Shown here one piece after another: positions 1 through 8,946 of a stretch of DNA of 64,000 bases. The first letter of the stretch is position 1. Every line of letters starts with the position of its first letter. A program made the position numbers and the translations under genes. Origin of the DNA: Chloroflexus islandicus (GTDB taxonomy: Bacteria; Chloroflexota; Chloroflexia; Chloroflexales; Chloroflexaceae). The DNA is taken from assembly GCF_001650695.1 (NCBI RefSeq), contig NZ_LWQS01000033.1, positions 1-64,000 on the forward strand. The letters run 5' to 3'. Below the pieces are notes generated by a model. That model did not search any database and was not told where the DNA came from. It worked only from the letters and a program-made list of their open reading frames with translations.

Positions 1-30
1 ACAATGGGGGAGCGGGGGCGCTTGCGGGAT

Positions 31-393
31 GTCATTGCGAGGGGGCGCAGCCCCCGCAGCAATCTCCTGCTCTAGCGTAGACCAATGGCTTACCAGCACC
101 CCTCCCGTGCTCGTGTTGAGGGGCAGACAGAACATCGGTCGGGAACCCGGCCCTGAAGGGCCGGGCTAGGCTTACGAAGCCCGCTGCGCGGGCTGATGCC
201 CCCACCCCTTGCCCCTCCCCCGCTGGGGGAGGGGTGATAGGGAGCGCAGCCCGGAGCTTTCCGGCATCGCACCGCGATCGACAGTTGTGATCAACTGCAG
301 GTGCTGTCCGCCCCTCAACCCGTGCTCGCGGGGGAGGGTTGCGCCGCGCGTAGGCAGAGCACCGCTCTGCCCCTACGCGCGGCTCGCAATGAC
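31..393. repeat. Compound intergenic repeat: A element with a B element nested inside
   Basis: The stretch before metH holds no credible gene. It starts with GTCATTGCGAG and ends with the reverse complement CTCGCAATGAC, the end signature of a repeat family (here called A) seen again near 10.0, 10.2 and 33.0 kb. Between the ends lies a second element (B). A 21-base sequence beginning ACAATGGGGG occurs at 1-21 and again at 392-412, so the A elements were probably in tandem, continuing left of the window. The high GC and short hairpins (for example GGCAGAGCACCGCTCTGCC) suggest structured RNA or DNA when transcribed. Confidence 0.75.
115..319. repeat. B element: MITE-like repeat with terminal inverted repeats
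   Basis: The element begins GTTGAGGGGCAGACAGAAC and ends with GCTGTCCGCCCCTCAAC, an imperfect inverted copy of its start. Inside are three hairpins: CCCGGCCCTGAAGGGCCGGG, AGCCCGCTGCGCGGGCT and CCTCCCCCGCTGGGGGAGG. These are followed by a GCATCGCACCGCGATCGAC segment. Related copies lie near 14.6, 25.7, 33.1 and 54.9 kb. It has no coding capacity of its own, and looks like a non-autonomous mobile element or a packaged hairpin array. Confidence 0.7.
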
Positions 394-434
394 AATGGGG
401 GAGCGGGGGCGCGTGGCCGTGCGCCCCGGCCGGC

Positions 435-3400
435 CTACGATTGGGCATCGGTTTCGGCGCGTTCGATGGCGCTGCCGATACTGAAATATTTCGCTTCGGG
501 GTGATGCACCACGATCGCGGCGGTGCTCTGTTCGGGCACGAGTTGGAAGGCTTCGGTCAAAGTGACGCCGATCTCTTCGCCGGGCATGATGCGCCAGAGC
601 TTGGCATGCTCGGCGAGATCGGGGCAGGCGGGGTAGCCCCACGAATACCGCTTGCCCCGCCGCTCATCGAGGCCCAACCCTTGCCGGATGAGGCGGTTGG
701 TGTATTCGGCCAGCGCCTCGGCTAAGCTGACGCCGAGGCCGTGGATATAGTAGCTGCGGCTGTAGTCGCCGCGCCGCTGCAATTCATCAACCAGTTCGTC
801 AACCGCATTGCCCATGGTGACGATCTGGAAGGCGGCGACATCGTATTCACCGCTCTCGACGCTGCGGAAGTAGTCGCTGATGCAGAGTCGCTCGCGGGCC
901 GGCTGGCGCGGGAAGACAAAGCGGGTCAGTTCACGTGACCGGTTGGCCGGATCGTAGACGATCAACTCCAGACCATCGCTCTGCACCGGGAAGTAGCCGT
1001 AGATCACCTTCGGCTGCAACCAACCGTCGCGCTCAGCCTCGGCTAGCAATTCGCGCACCTTCTGATCGAACTCGGCCCGCAACTGCTCCCATTCGGCGCC
1101 TTTCGCATTCTTAGCCCCCCATTGCAGCCGGTAGAGGCTGTTGCGGTCGAGACACTCGACCACATCGCTCAGGCGGATGCGGCTGGTGGCCCGCCAGCCC
1201 CAGAAAGGCGGCACTGGCACCGGCACATCGGTGCGCACCGCCGAACGCACGCCGGCGGCGGTGGCCTGCGACGCCGCACCGAGTTCATCCAGCGCCACCC
1301 GCCCGGTTATGCGCCGGTGCAGCACATTCGCCGCCTCACGGATCGTCTGCTCGATGAACTGCTCGCGGATGGCCGGATCGCTCAGCCGATCCATCGTCTC
1401 TAGCCCCTCAAACGCATCTTTGCAGTAGAAGACGCCAGCAGGGTACGGTTCTTCCTCATCGACAAACGTGATGCGCTGGCCGTATTGGCGATTGATCGCC
1501 GCGCCGCCGACTAGCACCGGAATGTTGAGCCCGCGCCGGTGCAACTCTTGCACGCAGAGCGGCATCTGTTTGCTGGTGCTGACCAGCAGCGCCGAGAGAC
1601 CGATCGCGTCGGCCTGCACTTCCAGCGCCTTTTCGATAATGGTGTTGATCGGCACCTGCTTGCCAAGGTCGTAGACGGTGTAGCCGTTGTTAGAGAGGAT
1701 GGTATTGACCAGATTCTTGCCGATGTCATGCACATCGCCGTAAACTGTAGCCAGCACCACCTTCGCCTTGCTCGAACCTTCGATCCGGTCGAGGTAGTTT
1801 TCGAGCCGGGCAACCGCCTTCTTCATCGCTTCGGCGCTCTGCAACACGAAGGGCAAGATCAGTTGGCCGGCGCCAAACAGGTCGCCAACCTCTTTCATCG
1901 CCGGCAACAGCACGTTATTCAACACCTCAACCGCGGCCCGGCCCTGCGGCGACGCGCCCTGCTCATCGCGCACCGCCGCCGCTGGATCGCTAAGGCGTAA
2001 ACCAAGCGCTTGCAGACGCTCATCAACCGCCTGATCGATATCGTCCTCGATCCCCTCTTTCTTGCGGTGCAGAATCTTCCAATGCAGCCGCTGATCGACC
2101 GTCATACCAGCAGTGGGATCTTCGCGCTCGTTGTCGCTACTGGCCGCGTGTTGCTCAAAGTAGGCGATAAAGCGGGCCAGCGCATCTTCGCGGCGGGCAA
2201 AGATCAGGTCTTCGCACAGCTCGCGCTGTTCGGGATCGATCTCGGCATACGGGGTCACATGGGCCGGGTTGATGATTGCGGTGTCGAGACCGGCAGCCAC
2301 CGCGTGGTAGAGGAAGACCGAATTGAGCGCGGCGCGGGCATGGGGGGCTACGCCAAAGCTGAGATTGCTCACGCCAAGGGTGGTAAAGCAGCCGGGAATC
2401 CGTTGCTTGACAAGCCGGATGCCTTCGAGCGTCTCGATCGCCGACCGGCGCAACTCTTCTTGGCCGGTGGTGATTGGGAAGGTCAACACATCGAAGACGA
2501 GCGCTTCGGCGGGCAAGCCATACTCATCGCGCGCAATCTGGGCAATCCGCTCAGCGATGGCTGCCTTGCGCTCGGCGGTGTGCGCCATGCCCTCTTCGTC
2601 AATCGTCATGGCGATCACCGCCGCGCCGTAACGGGCCGCCAGCGGCAACACCTTGTCGATCTTCGCGCCGCGCCCGCCCTCAAGCGACACCGAATTAATC
2701 ATCGCCCGGCCGGGATAGATCGCCAACGCCGCTTCGAGCACATCAACCTCGGTGGTGTCGATCACAAGCGGCAACTCGATATTGAGGGTCAGCTTCTTGA
2801 TCAGGCGGGTCATTTGCTCTTTTTCATCGGTGCGCTCGGTCATCGCCACACAGACATCGAGCATATGCGCGCCGCTCTCGACCTGCTCGCGAGCCACCTC
2901 AAGCGCGCCGTCGTAATCGTCGCGCAGCAGCAGCCGCTTCACCTTCCGCGAACCGAGCGTATTCAACCGCTCGCCGATCATGGTGAGGGTAGCGTCTTGG
3001 CGCAGCGCCGCGGCGCGAATGCCCGAACTGACGCTGGGAATGTACTCCACCTGCCGCGGTTTAGGACGCGGTGAATCACCCAAGATCTGGCGCAAACGGG
3101 CAATATGAGAGGGGCGAGTGCCGCAACAGCCGCCAACAACCGCCACACCGTAATCGAGCACAAACTCACCCAGCGTCTCGGCAAACGGCTCCGGCTCCAT
3201 TGGGTAAACAGTGCGGCCTTCCACCTCAAGCGGCAGACCGGCGTTGGGAATGCACGAAATCGGCTTCCGCGAATGGGCGGTCAGATACTCGATCGCCGCC
3301 CGCATATGTTCGGGGCCGGTGCCGCAATTGAGGCCGATCACATCCACCGGCATCGCTTCGAGCGTGGCGATCAGGGCCGGCACATCGGTGCCGAGCAACA

Positions 3401-4022
3401 TCCTCCCGGAAAGATCGAGGAAGACCTGCGCCTGCACCGCAATATCAGGCCGGTTAAGATCGAGCTTAGCCCGCCGGATGCCATCGAGCGCAGCCTTGAC
3501 TTCCAGAATATCAACGCTCGTCTCCACCAACAACAGGTCAACACCACCCTCAATCAAGCCAATCGCCTGCTCGCGAAAAATATCCGACAGCTCGGCAAAG
3601 GTGATGTTGCTCAGCTCAGGATCATCTGACGAGGGCAGCTTGCCGGTCGGCCCCATCGAACCAGCGACGTAGCGCGGACGGCCATCGCGCTCGGCGAAGC
3701 GATCGGCGACCCGGCGGGCCAGCGCGGCGGCGGCGCGGTTAATCTCAATTGTGCGATCACCCAATCCCCATTCGGCGAGGCGCGGACGAGTGCTCTGAAA
3801 GGTATTGGTCTCGATCACATCGCAACCGGCCTCAAGAAATGAGGTATGGATCGCTTCAATCACATCGGGACGGGTGATCACCAGATAATCGCGACAGCCG
3901 AAGGTCGCCTCGCCGCCGTAATCCTCGGCAGTCAGATCAAAGGTATCAATCGAGGTGCCCATCGCACCGTCGTAGATCAACACCCGTTCGGCTAGAGCTT
4001 GGAGATAAGTTGGTCGCGTCAC
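435..4022 (-). CDS. metH: Cobalamin-dependent methionine synthase
   Basis: Transfers a methyl group from 5-methyltetrahydrofolate through cobalamin to homocysteine, making methionine in the cytoplasm. All four modules of the family are visible in about 1195 residues, close to the usual length. The homocysteine domain has its zinc cysteines (GLNCGTGP, GGCCGTRP). A pterin-binding domain follows (IGERLNTLGSRK), then a cobalamin domain with the axial-histidine motif DVHDIGKNL, and a C-terminal reactivation domain ending in the YSWGYPACPD region. The GTG start giving MTRPTYLQALAERV is preferred because GAGGCGG lies just upstream and the residues before it in the open frame do not fit the family. 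It stands alone behind its own promoter and structured leader. fhs at 12.9 kb feeds the same one-carbon pool. Confidence 0.96.
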   Translation of the reverse strand: MTRPTYLQALAERVLIYDGAMGTSIDTFDLTAEDYGGEATFGCRDYLVITRPDVIEAIHTSFLEAGCDVIETNTFQSTRPRLAEWGLGDRTIEINRAAAALARRVADRFAERDGRPRYVAGSMGPTGKLPSSDDPELSNITFAELSDIFREQAIGLIEGGVDLLLVETSVDILEVKAALDGIRRAKLDLNRPDIAVQAQVFLDLSGRMLLGTDVPALIATLEAMPVDVIGLNCGTGPEHMRAAIEYLTAHSRKPISCIPNAGLPLEVEGRTVYPMEPEPFAETLGEFVLDYGVAVVGGCCGTRPSHIARLRQILGDSPRPKPRQVEYIPSVSSGIRAAALRQDATLTMIGERLNTLGSRKVKRLLLRDDYDGALEVAREQVESGAHMLDVCVAMTERTDEKEQMTRLIKKLTLNIELPLVIDTTEVDVLEAALAIYPGRAMINSVSLEGGRGAKIDKVLPLAARYGAAVIAMTIDEEGMAHTAERKAAIAERIAQIARDEYGLPAEALVFDVLTFPITTGQEELRRSAIETLEGIRLVKQRIPGCFTTLGVSNLSFGVAPHARAALNSVFLYHAVAAGLDTAIINPAHVTPYAEIDPEQRELCEDLIFARREDALARFIAYFEQHAASSDNEREDPTAGMTVDQRLHWKILHRKKEGIEDDIDQAVDERLQALGLRLSDPAAAVRDEQGASPQGRAAVEVLNNVLLPAMKEVGDLFGAGQLILPFVLQSAEAMKKAVARLENYLDRIEGSSKAKVVLATVYGDVHDIGKNLVNTILSNNGYTVYDLGKQVPINTIIEKALEVQADAIGLSALLVSTSKQMPLCVQELHRRGLNIPVLVGGAAINRQYGQRITFVDEEEPYPAGVFYCKDAFEGLETMDRLSDPAIREQFIEQTIREAANVLHRRITGRVALDELGAASQATAAGVRSAVRTDVPVPVPPFWGWRATSRIRLSDVVECLDRNSLYRLQWGAKNAKGAEWEQLRAEFDQKVRELLAEAERDGWLQPKVIYGYFPVQSDGLELIVYDPANRSRELTRFVFPRQPARERLCISDYFRSVESGEYDVAAFQIVTMGNAVDELVDELQRRGDYSRSYYIHGLGVSLAEALAEYTNRLIRQGLGLDERRGKRYSWGYPACPDLAEHAKLWRIMPGEEIGVTLTEAFQLVPEQSTAAIVVHHPEAKYFSIGSAIERAETDAQS

Positions 4023-4048
4023 ATCCGCCTCGTCAGATCTTCCAGAAA

Positions 4049-4125
4049 GGGAACGCCGCAGCGCATTCCCGGCCAAAGCATCCCATAAACAAGCGCCGGC
4101 AGCTCTTGGCAACAGCGCCGGCGCT
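4049..4125 (-). promoter_or_regulatory. Structured 5' leader of metH
   Basis: The roughly 120-base leader between the predicted transcription start and the GTG of metH folds into two strong hairpins. One is AGCGCCGGC paired with GCCGGCGCT across a 16-base loop (4092-4125). The other has a GGGAA/TTCCC-based stem (4049-4070) ending about 26 bases before the start codon. The leader does not carry the S-box of SAM-I or the conserved core of the cobalamin riboswitch, as far as can be judged by eye. Its role is unassigned, but its position fits translational control. Confidence 0.4.
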
Positions 4126-4149
4126 GAGTCGTTTCACAAGGTATACTAT

Positions 4150-4179
4150 AGCATAATCGCCAAGCAGTGAGCGTGCCAA
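4150..4179 (-). promoter_or_regulatory. Probable sigma70-type promoter of metH
   Basis: Read on the minus strand: TTGGCA, an 18-base spacer, then TATGCT, followed by more A/T (ATAGTATA). It would start transcription about 120 bases before metH. Confidence 0.45.
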
Positions 4180-4248
4180 AATGCTCGCCAGCCGGAGAGA
4201 TGGCGCGTACGGAATGGCGGCAGGAGCAGCATAAGGCTTATGCCGGTC

Positions 4249-4270
4249 AGGACACATGATGATGTGTCCT
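4249..4270 (-). terminator. Hairpin downstream of phoU
   Basis: A perfect 9-bp stem, AGGACACAT/ATGTGTCCT with a 4-base loop, lies 22 bases after the phoU stop codon and upstream of the metH promoter. There is no U-run, so it may be a weak terminator or a 3'-end stabiliser rather than a classic intrinsic terminator. Confidence 0.4.
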
Positions 4271-4292
4271 TGCCAGCCGCAGCGGATAGAGC

Positions 4293-4952
4293 CTAGTTCA
4301 GCGTCGTCTGGCTATTCGTCGCCAAATAGATCACCCGCTCGCCGATATTGGTGGCGCGATCGGCAGTGCGCTCAAGGGCATGCACCATATCTAGCAGATC
4401 GATCGCCGCTTCAAACCGGTCGGGGTCTTGGCGAGCATCGGCGATGATCAGCGCGCGCAGGGTATCTTCCAGCTCATCCACCCGTTCATCGTAAGCGGTC
4501 AACGAACGAGCCAACTCAGCATCTTGGCGCAAAAACGCTTCGAGGCTGGTATTGACCATCTGTAACGCTAGTTGGGCCATCTCGTGGATCTGAGGCGGCG
4601 GCGCGACAAACGCTGCGCGGCGCGACGCGCGCCGCACCCGCTTAGCAATGCTGTTGGCGTAATCTCCAATTCGCTCCAACTCGCCGGCAATCGCCGTCAC
4701 CACGCTGGTCAAACGCAGATCAGACGCCACTACCGGCTGCTGGGTGGCCAATACGTGGATCACACTCTCTTCCAATGCCCGCCACGCCTCATCGATCTGC
4801 CGATCATCGTGAATGATCTGCGCCGCGGCAACAGTATCCCACGTTTCAAGGCAATGAATGGCGCGTAACAATTGCTGCTCGACCATGCTGAACATTCGCA
4901 GCAGATCTTCGCGCAAAGCGCTGATCTGGCGAATATACCGTTCGCGCACCAT
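4293..4952 (-). CDS. phoU: PhoU-family phosphate signalling protein
   Basis: Two PhoU helical repeats fill the 219 residues. Each has the E/D-rich pattern of the family (EESVIHVLATQQPVVASDLR...ERIGDYANSIA in the first, ERTADRATNIGERVIYL in the second). PhoU restrains the PhoR/PhoB phosphate response and the Pst transporter in well-studied bacteria. No pst or phoBR genes are adjacent here, so this copy is an orphan within the window. The ATG giving MVRERYIRQIS is chosen because GGAGGAAT lies nine bases upstream. The frame continues upstream without family similarity. Confidence 0.9.
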   Translation of the reverse strand: MVRERYIRQISALREDLLRMFSMVEQQLLRAIHCLETWDTVAAAQIIHDDRQIDEAWRALEESVIHVLATQQPVVASDLRLTSVVTAIAGELERIGDYANSIAKRVRRASRRAAFVAPPPQIHEMAQLALQMVNTSLEAFLRQDAELARSLTAYDERVDELEDTLRALIIADARQDPDRFEAAIDLLDMVHALERTADRATNIGERVIYLATNSQTTLN

Positions 4953-5107
4953 GGACTTATTCCTCCTCGCCTTAGCCGGATCGGCGTACCATCTTCGACT
5001 ATACACCTGTACCGCGGCACTGGCAATAGACTTACGCTTAGGAAGCGACAATCTCATTATACTTGAAACCTCGATGGGATTGGTGAAGAATCTGCCGCGT
5101 TGCATCG

Positions 5108-5137
5108 TTATCACTCTATTATCAGACAACCCGTCAA
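5108..5137 (-). promoter_or_regulatory. Possible phoU promoter
   Basis: The 388-base gap between divergent phoU and the next gene holds no further gene. On the minus strand TTGACG, 18 bases, then TGATAA could drive phoU, leaving a leader of about 150 bases. A second A/T-rich box (TATAAT at 5056-5061) lies closer to the gene but lacks a good -35 element. Confidence 0.35.
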
Positions 5138-5276
5138 TCCAGCATCAGGATAGGGTATTCGATTTTTCTCACCCAAGCAACGCAACCATGGTACACACCA
5201 TCCCGCAATCGCCAACCGGGCCGCGCTGATTGCTGCCACAACCTGCGATAACCCGCTCTGCCCAGCGGATGATCTC

Positions 5277-5305
5277 TTGACGGGCACACGCGGTTGTGAT
5301 AAAAT
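5277..5305 (+). promoter_or_regulatory. Sigma70-type promoter of the nicotinamidase-like gene
   Basis: TTGACG, a 17-base spacer and TAAAAT lie about 35 bases before the start codon. This is one of the best promoter matches in the window. Confidence 0.65.
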
Positions 5306-5340
5306 AGTGTCAGTTTTACACCAAAGAAAGGAGGCCGGTG

Positions 5341-6054
5341 ATGCCCGCAATCCACGATTTGGCGACGCGCAGCGCGCCATTTCTGACCTATCTTGAGCAG
5401 TGGTACAACACGTTGCCAGAGGTTGATCTCGCGACGATCATTGGCGATGCGCCGGAACGGGTTGCGCTCTGTTCGATTGACATGATCAACGGCTTCTGCA
5501 AAGAGGGGCCGCTGGCCGGGCCGCGGGTCGGCGCACTGGTCGAGCCGGTGGTTACATTGTTCAACCGCGCCTATGAGCTAGGGGTGCGCGCCTTTGTATT
5601 GACCCAAGACACCCACGATCCGGCGACGCCGGAGTTTGCCGCCTACCCGCCGCACTGCATGGCCGGCACTGCCGAAAGCCAGACGATTCGCGAGCTGGCC
5701 GAGCTGCCATTTGCCGATCAGATTGTGGTGATCGAAAAGAATTCGCTCAGCTCGCACCTTGGCACCCGCTTTGGGGCATGGCTGGCCGAGCACCCGCAGA
5801 TCGACACCTTTGTGCTGGTTGGCGATTGCACCGATCTGTGCGTCTACACCGCCGCGATGCACTTGCGGCTCGAAGCCAACGCCTTCAATCTCAAACGGCG
5901 GGTGATCGTCGCCGCCAATGCGGTTGACACCTTCGACACCCCGGTAACAGTAGCGCGCGAGCTGGGCATCTATGCCCACGACGGCGATTTGCACCACGTC
6001 TTGTTCTTGCACCACATGGCGCAAAACGGGGTGGAAGTGGCGAATATCCGCTGA
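5341..6054 (+). CDS. Isochorismatase/nicotinamidase-family cysteine hydrolase
   Basis: A 237-residue protein with the catalytic triad of this superfamily: Asp47 (CSIDMINGF), Lys133 (IEKNSLSS) and Cys167 (GDCTDLCVYTAA). The TQDTHDPATPEF segment and the PPHC that follows match the metal-binding region of nicotinamidases/pyrazinamidases, suggesting conversion of nicotinamide to nicotinate in NAD salvage. The N-terminus is about 35 residues longer than in minimal members. The start is the ATG seven bases after AAAGGAGG. The overlapping GTG three bases earlier sits too close to that site. It is a single gene with its own promoter. The exact substrate cannot be fixed from motifs, and another amide is possible. 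Confidence 0.8.
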   Translation: MPAIHDLATRSAPFLTYLEQWYNTLPEVDLATIIGDAPERVALCSIDMINGFCKEGPLAGPRVGALVEPVVTLFNRAYELGVRAFVLTQDTHDPATPEFAAYPPHCMAGTAESQTIRELAELPFADQIVVIEKNSLSSHLGTRFGAWLAEHPQIDTFVLVGDCTDLCVYTAAMHLRLEANAFNLKRRVIVAANAVDTFDTPVTVARELGIYAHDGDLHHVLFLHHMAQNGVEVANIR

Positions 6055-6125
6055 TCATTGTCCGGCGGCGTTTCCAGCTAGTATCGTGGTATACTAGACT
6101 CTTGATCGCCGCAATACTGCCGGGA

Positions 6126-7631
6126 ATGACTATGCCGGACACCGAAGATCTTGCTGCTCTGACTGTTGCCGAACTGGTGGCGCATGTGCGCGAGTTGCGC
6201 AGCGCCAACGCTCAACTGCGCCGCCAGTTGCACCCTGCCGGCCCACCCTTAGCCGCCCACGCGCTGGCCGAGGAGCTGATCCGGCAAACATCGCTGTTGG
6301 CGCGGCTAGGGATCGAGTTTCGCGACGATCTCGAACCGCTGGCGCTGGCCCAGCAGGCGTTACAGTCGGTCACGATCAATCTGCCCGCCGACGAGGCGAC
6401 GGTCGTACTGCTTGGCGCCGATCAGCAACCGGCCCATGCCCTGACGGCGGCGCTCGGCGCGCCACGGCTGTTGCCGCCTGACCGGGCCGCCGAACTGATC
6501 ACGCAGGGCAGCGCCGGTTGGGCCTTGCGCCACGGCAGCAGTGTCGTCTTGCTCGATCTCGCCAACGATATCCGTCGCTTCCAGCTCCGCGAATTGCAGG
6601 CCGGCGGCAGTCTGATCGCCACGCCGATTCGGCAATCAACGGCCACGATCGGGGTGCTGATCATCTATCGGCTCGCTACCCATGCGTTTAGCAGCAGCGA
6701 CCTGATCTTGATCGAGAGCGTGGCTGCCCAGCTCGGCGTCGCGATTGGCGCGGCCCGGCTCCATCAGCAACACCGCCTTCGCCAACAACATATTTTGGCC
6801 TTGCTCAACTTCGGCCAGACGTTTACAGCCAGCCACACCTTGGGCGACGTGGCGGCGCAGTGCCATACCATCGCGACCGAAACCTTTGCCGCCCGCTGGG
6901 GGTTGCTCTTTGTGCGCCCCTCGCCGCAAAGCCAACCGGCTTGGATCGCACCCGCCAACCTTGCCCTCGAAGCGCCGGTCGCCGCTGCTGGCGGCGCAGC
7001 CCAATTGACGGCTGATAGCCAGAGCGTGGTGACGATGGCCCTGACCGACGATCTGACCTGCATTGCTCTACCCCTCATCCACGACGGCGCGTCGATCGGC
7101 GGATTGGCGCTCGGTTATGCTGGCCCGCAAGCTACCCCATCCGGCCTTGATTGGAACCTGTTGGAATTGTTTGCCCGCCAGACCGCGACGGTCTGCGCCA
7201 CGTTACAGCTCCTCGCCCGCTTGCGCGAACAGACGCAGCTCCTCGAAGAGCTGATCGCCGAACGCACAAATCAATTGCAACGCTCACGGGATTTGTTGCG
7301 GATCGTGTTTGATAGCCTCCCCGAAGGCGTTGCCTTGCTCGACGAGAGCGAACGGCTCGCCGCAGCTAACACCGTCTTCGCCAATCAGATTGTTGGCCGC
7401 CACCCCCGCGAATTAGTTGGCAAGACCTACGCCCATCTGCTGCGTATGATCGAACGGGCAGCTCCCACCTCGATCGAACTGCTGCCCGACCCGCGGGCCG
7501 GCCGGCAACGGCTGCGCATCCGGCAGATGTTGCCTGACGGCGCGCGCAGTTATGTGATTGAACGGATGGATATTCCAGCCTCGCACGGCCAGCCCGCCTC
7601 GCGGTTAGAGTTCTGGCGGCGCGAACCATAG
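6126..7631 (+). CDS. GAF-GAF-PAS sensory protein without a visible output domain
   Basis: About 501 residues. A short coiled coil near the N-terminus (ELVAHVRELRSANAQLRRQ) is followed by two GAF-like domains (about 60-205 and 215-365). Then come a second coiled coil (LLARLREQTQLLEELIAERTNQLQRSRDLL) and a C-terminal PAS-like domain (LRIVFDSLPEGVALLDESERLAAAN). The protein ends after the PAS domain with no kinase, GGDEF, phosphatase or DNA-binding domain, so it probably works through a partner or by dimerisation. A TATACT box lies at 6090. The start is uncertain: two ATG codons (6126, 6132) and an upstream TTG (6102) are possible, none with a strong ribosome-binding site. Confidence 0.75.
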   Translation: MTMPDTEDLAALTVAELVAHVRELRSANAQLRRQLHPAGPPLAAHALAEELIRQTSLLARLGIEFRDDLEPLALAQQALQSVTINLPADEATVVLLGADQQPAHALTAALGAPRLLPPDRAAELITQGSAGWALRHGSSVVLLDLANDIRRFQLRELQAGGSLIATPIRQSTATIGVLIIYRLATHAFSSSDLILIESVAAQLGVAIGAARLHQQHRLRQQHILALLNFGQTFTASHTLGDVAAQCHTIATETFAARWGLLFVRPSPQSQPAWIAPANLALEAPVAAAGGAAQLTADSQSVVTMALTDDLTCIALPLIHDGASIGGLALGYAGPQATPSGLDWNLLELFARQTATVCATLQLLARLREQTQLLEELIAERTNQLQRSRDLLRIVFDSLPEGVALLDESERLAAANTVFANQIVGRHPRELVGKTYAHLLRMIERAAPTSIELLPDPRAGRQRLRIRQMLPDGARSYVIERMDIPASHGQPASRLEFWRREP

Positions 7632-7665
7632 TTGTTTTCGTTGTCTAGCACCTTAGAATCACACA

Positions 7666-8937
7666 ATGCCATACTTGCACACAACCCGCAATGGAATTCG
7701 CATCCTGATCGAAGAGTTGCCGCATACCCATTCGGTGGCGATCGGTTGTTTCATTGATATTGGCGCTCGCTACGAGCCGGCGGAAGTGGCCGGCGCTGCC
7801 CATTTTATTGAGCACATGCTCTTTAAGGGCGCTGGCGCGTACCCAACGGCCCACGCCATTTCACTGGCAATTGAGGGAGTCGGCGGCTACCTCAACGCCT
7901 CAACCGGTTACGAGACCACCGCCTTTTACGCCAAAGTCGCCGCGATCCATTTTGATCGCGCCTTGCACGTGCTCAGCGAGATGGTGCAACGCCCGCTGTT
8001 TGACGCAACTGAACTGGAAAAAGAGCGGCGGGTGATTATCGAAGAGATCCGCGGGATTCAAGACAATCCCACCGAAGTCGTGCATGAGTTATTGCAGCAG
8101 ACGATGTGGGGCGATCACCCGTTTGGGCGCGACATCGCCGGCAGCATTGCCACCGTGAGCGCCATATCGCGTACCGAGCTGCTGCGCTTTTTCCGCCAAG
8201 GCTACCATGCCGGCAATCTGGTGGTGTCGGTCGCTGGCAAGATCAACGCCGAGCAGGCGATCCCCGCAATCGAGCGCGCCTTTGCCGATCTGCCTGCCGG
8301 CCAGCGCCCCGCGGCGATTGCCGCGCCGGCGTTGCCGCACGAACAACGGCTGAGCCTCCTGCCGCGCGACATCGAGCAGGGCAATGTCTGTCTTGGCCTG
8401 CCCGGCGTCTCGTACCACGACCCCGACCGGCGAGCAGTGCAGGCGCTCGATGCCCTCCTCGGCGGCGGTATGTCGTCGCGCCTGTTCCAGACCATCCGCG
8501 AAGAGCACGGTCTCAGCTACAATATCGGCTCGTACCATAACGAGTTTGCCGATACCGGGATGTGGGTGATCTACGCTGGGGTGGAGCCGGAGGCCTTGCG
8601 CGACGCGGTGGCGATGACGCGCCAGATTGTGCGCGATTTGGCCGAATACGGCCCGACGGCGCAAGAGTTGGCGACGGTGAAAGAGCAACTGAAAGGCAGT
8701 CTGCTGCTCTCGTTGGAAGATACGTGGGCAGTAGCATCGCGCAACGCTGCTAGCTTGCTCCGCCACCAGACGGTGCAACCAGTTGAGCAGATCATCGCCG
8801 AGATCGATGCGCTCACCCTTGCCGATTTACAACGCGCTGCCCACCGCTTGTTGGGGGCGCAGCAACAGTGGCTGGCAGTGGTTGGCCCTTACAATGACGA
8901 TGATCGGGCCGATTTGCAAGCCCTGCTCGAGGAATGA
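7666..8937 (+). CDS. M16-family zinc metallopeptidase (processing-peptidase type)
   Basis: 423 residues with the inverted zinc motif HFIEH (His46, Glu49, His50) and the third zinc ligand in RRVIIEEIRG, 76 residues later, the normal spacing. The C-terminal half has the substrate-binding segment REEHGLSYNIGSYHNE. Single-subunit bacterial members of about 420 residues act as homodimers and cleave short peptides in the cytoplasm. The substrate is unknown. The ATG start has little Shine-Dalgarno complementarity. The stop lies nine bases before the next gene, so the two are probably cotranscribed. Confidence 0.9.
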   Translation: MPYLHTTRNGIRILIEELPHTHSVAIGCFIDIGARYEPAEVAGAAHFIEHMLFKGAGAYPTAHAISLAIEGVGGYLNASTGYETTAFYAKVAAIHFDRALHVLSEMVQRPLFDATELEKERRVIIEEIRGIQDNPTEVVHELLQQTMWGDHPFGRDIAGSIATVSAISRTELLRFFRQGYHAGNLVVSVAGKINAEQAIPAIERAFADLPAGQRPAAIAAPALPHEQRLSLLPRDIEQGNVCLGLPGVSYHDPDRRAVQALDALLGGGMSSRLFQTIREEHGLSYNIGSYHNEFADTGMWVIYAGVEPEALRDAVAMTRQIVRDLAEYGPTAQELATVKEQLKGSLLLSLEDTWAVASRNAASLLRHQTVQPVEQIIAEIDALTLADLQRAAHRLLGAQQQWLAVVGPYNDDDRADLQALLEE

Positions 8938-8946
8938 GGCCGGTTG

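Noticed and set aside
2010-3074. Long plus-strand open frame of 354 codons opposite metH
   Set aside because: It lies wholly inside metH on the opposite strand, has no family signature and reflects the GC-rich codon pattern.
4023-4140. SAM or cobalamin riboswitch before metH
   Set aside because: The S-box and B12-box conserved words could not be found, in contrast to the clear S-box before metY.
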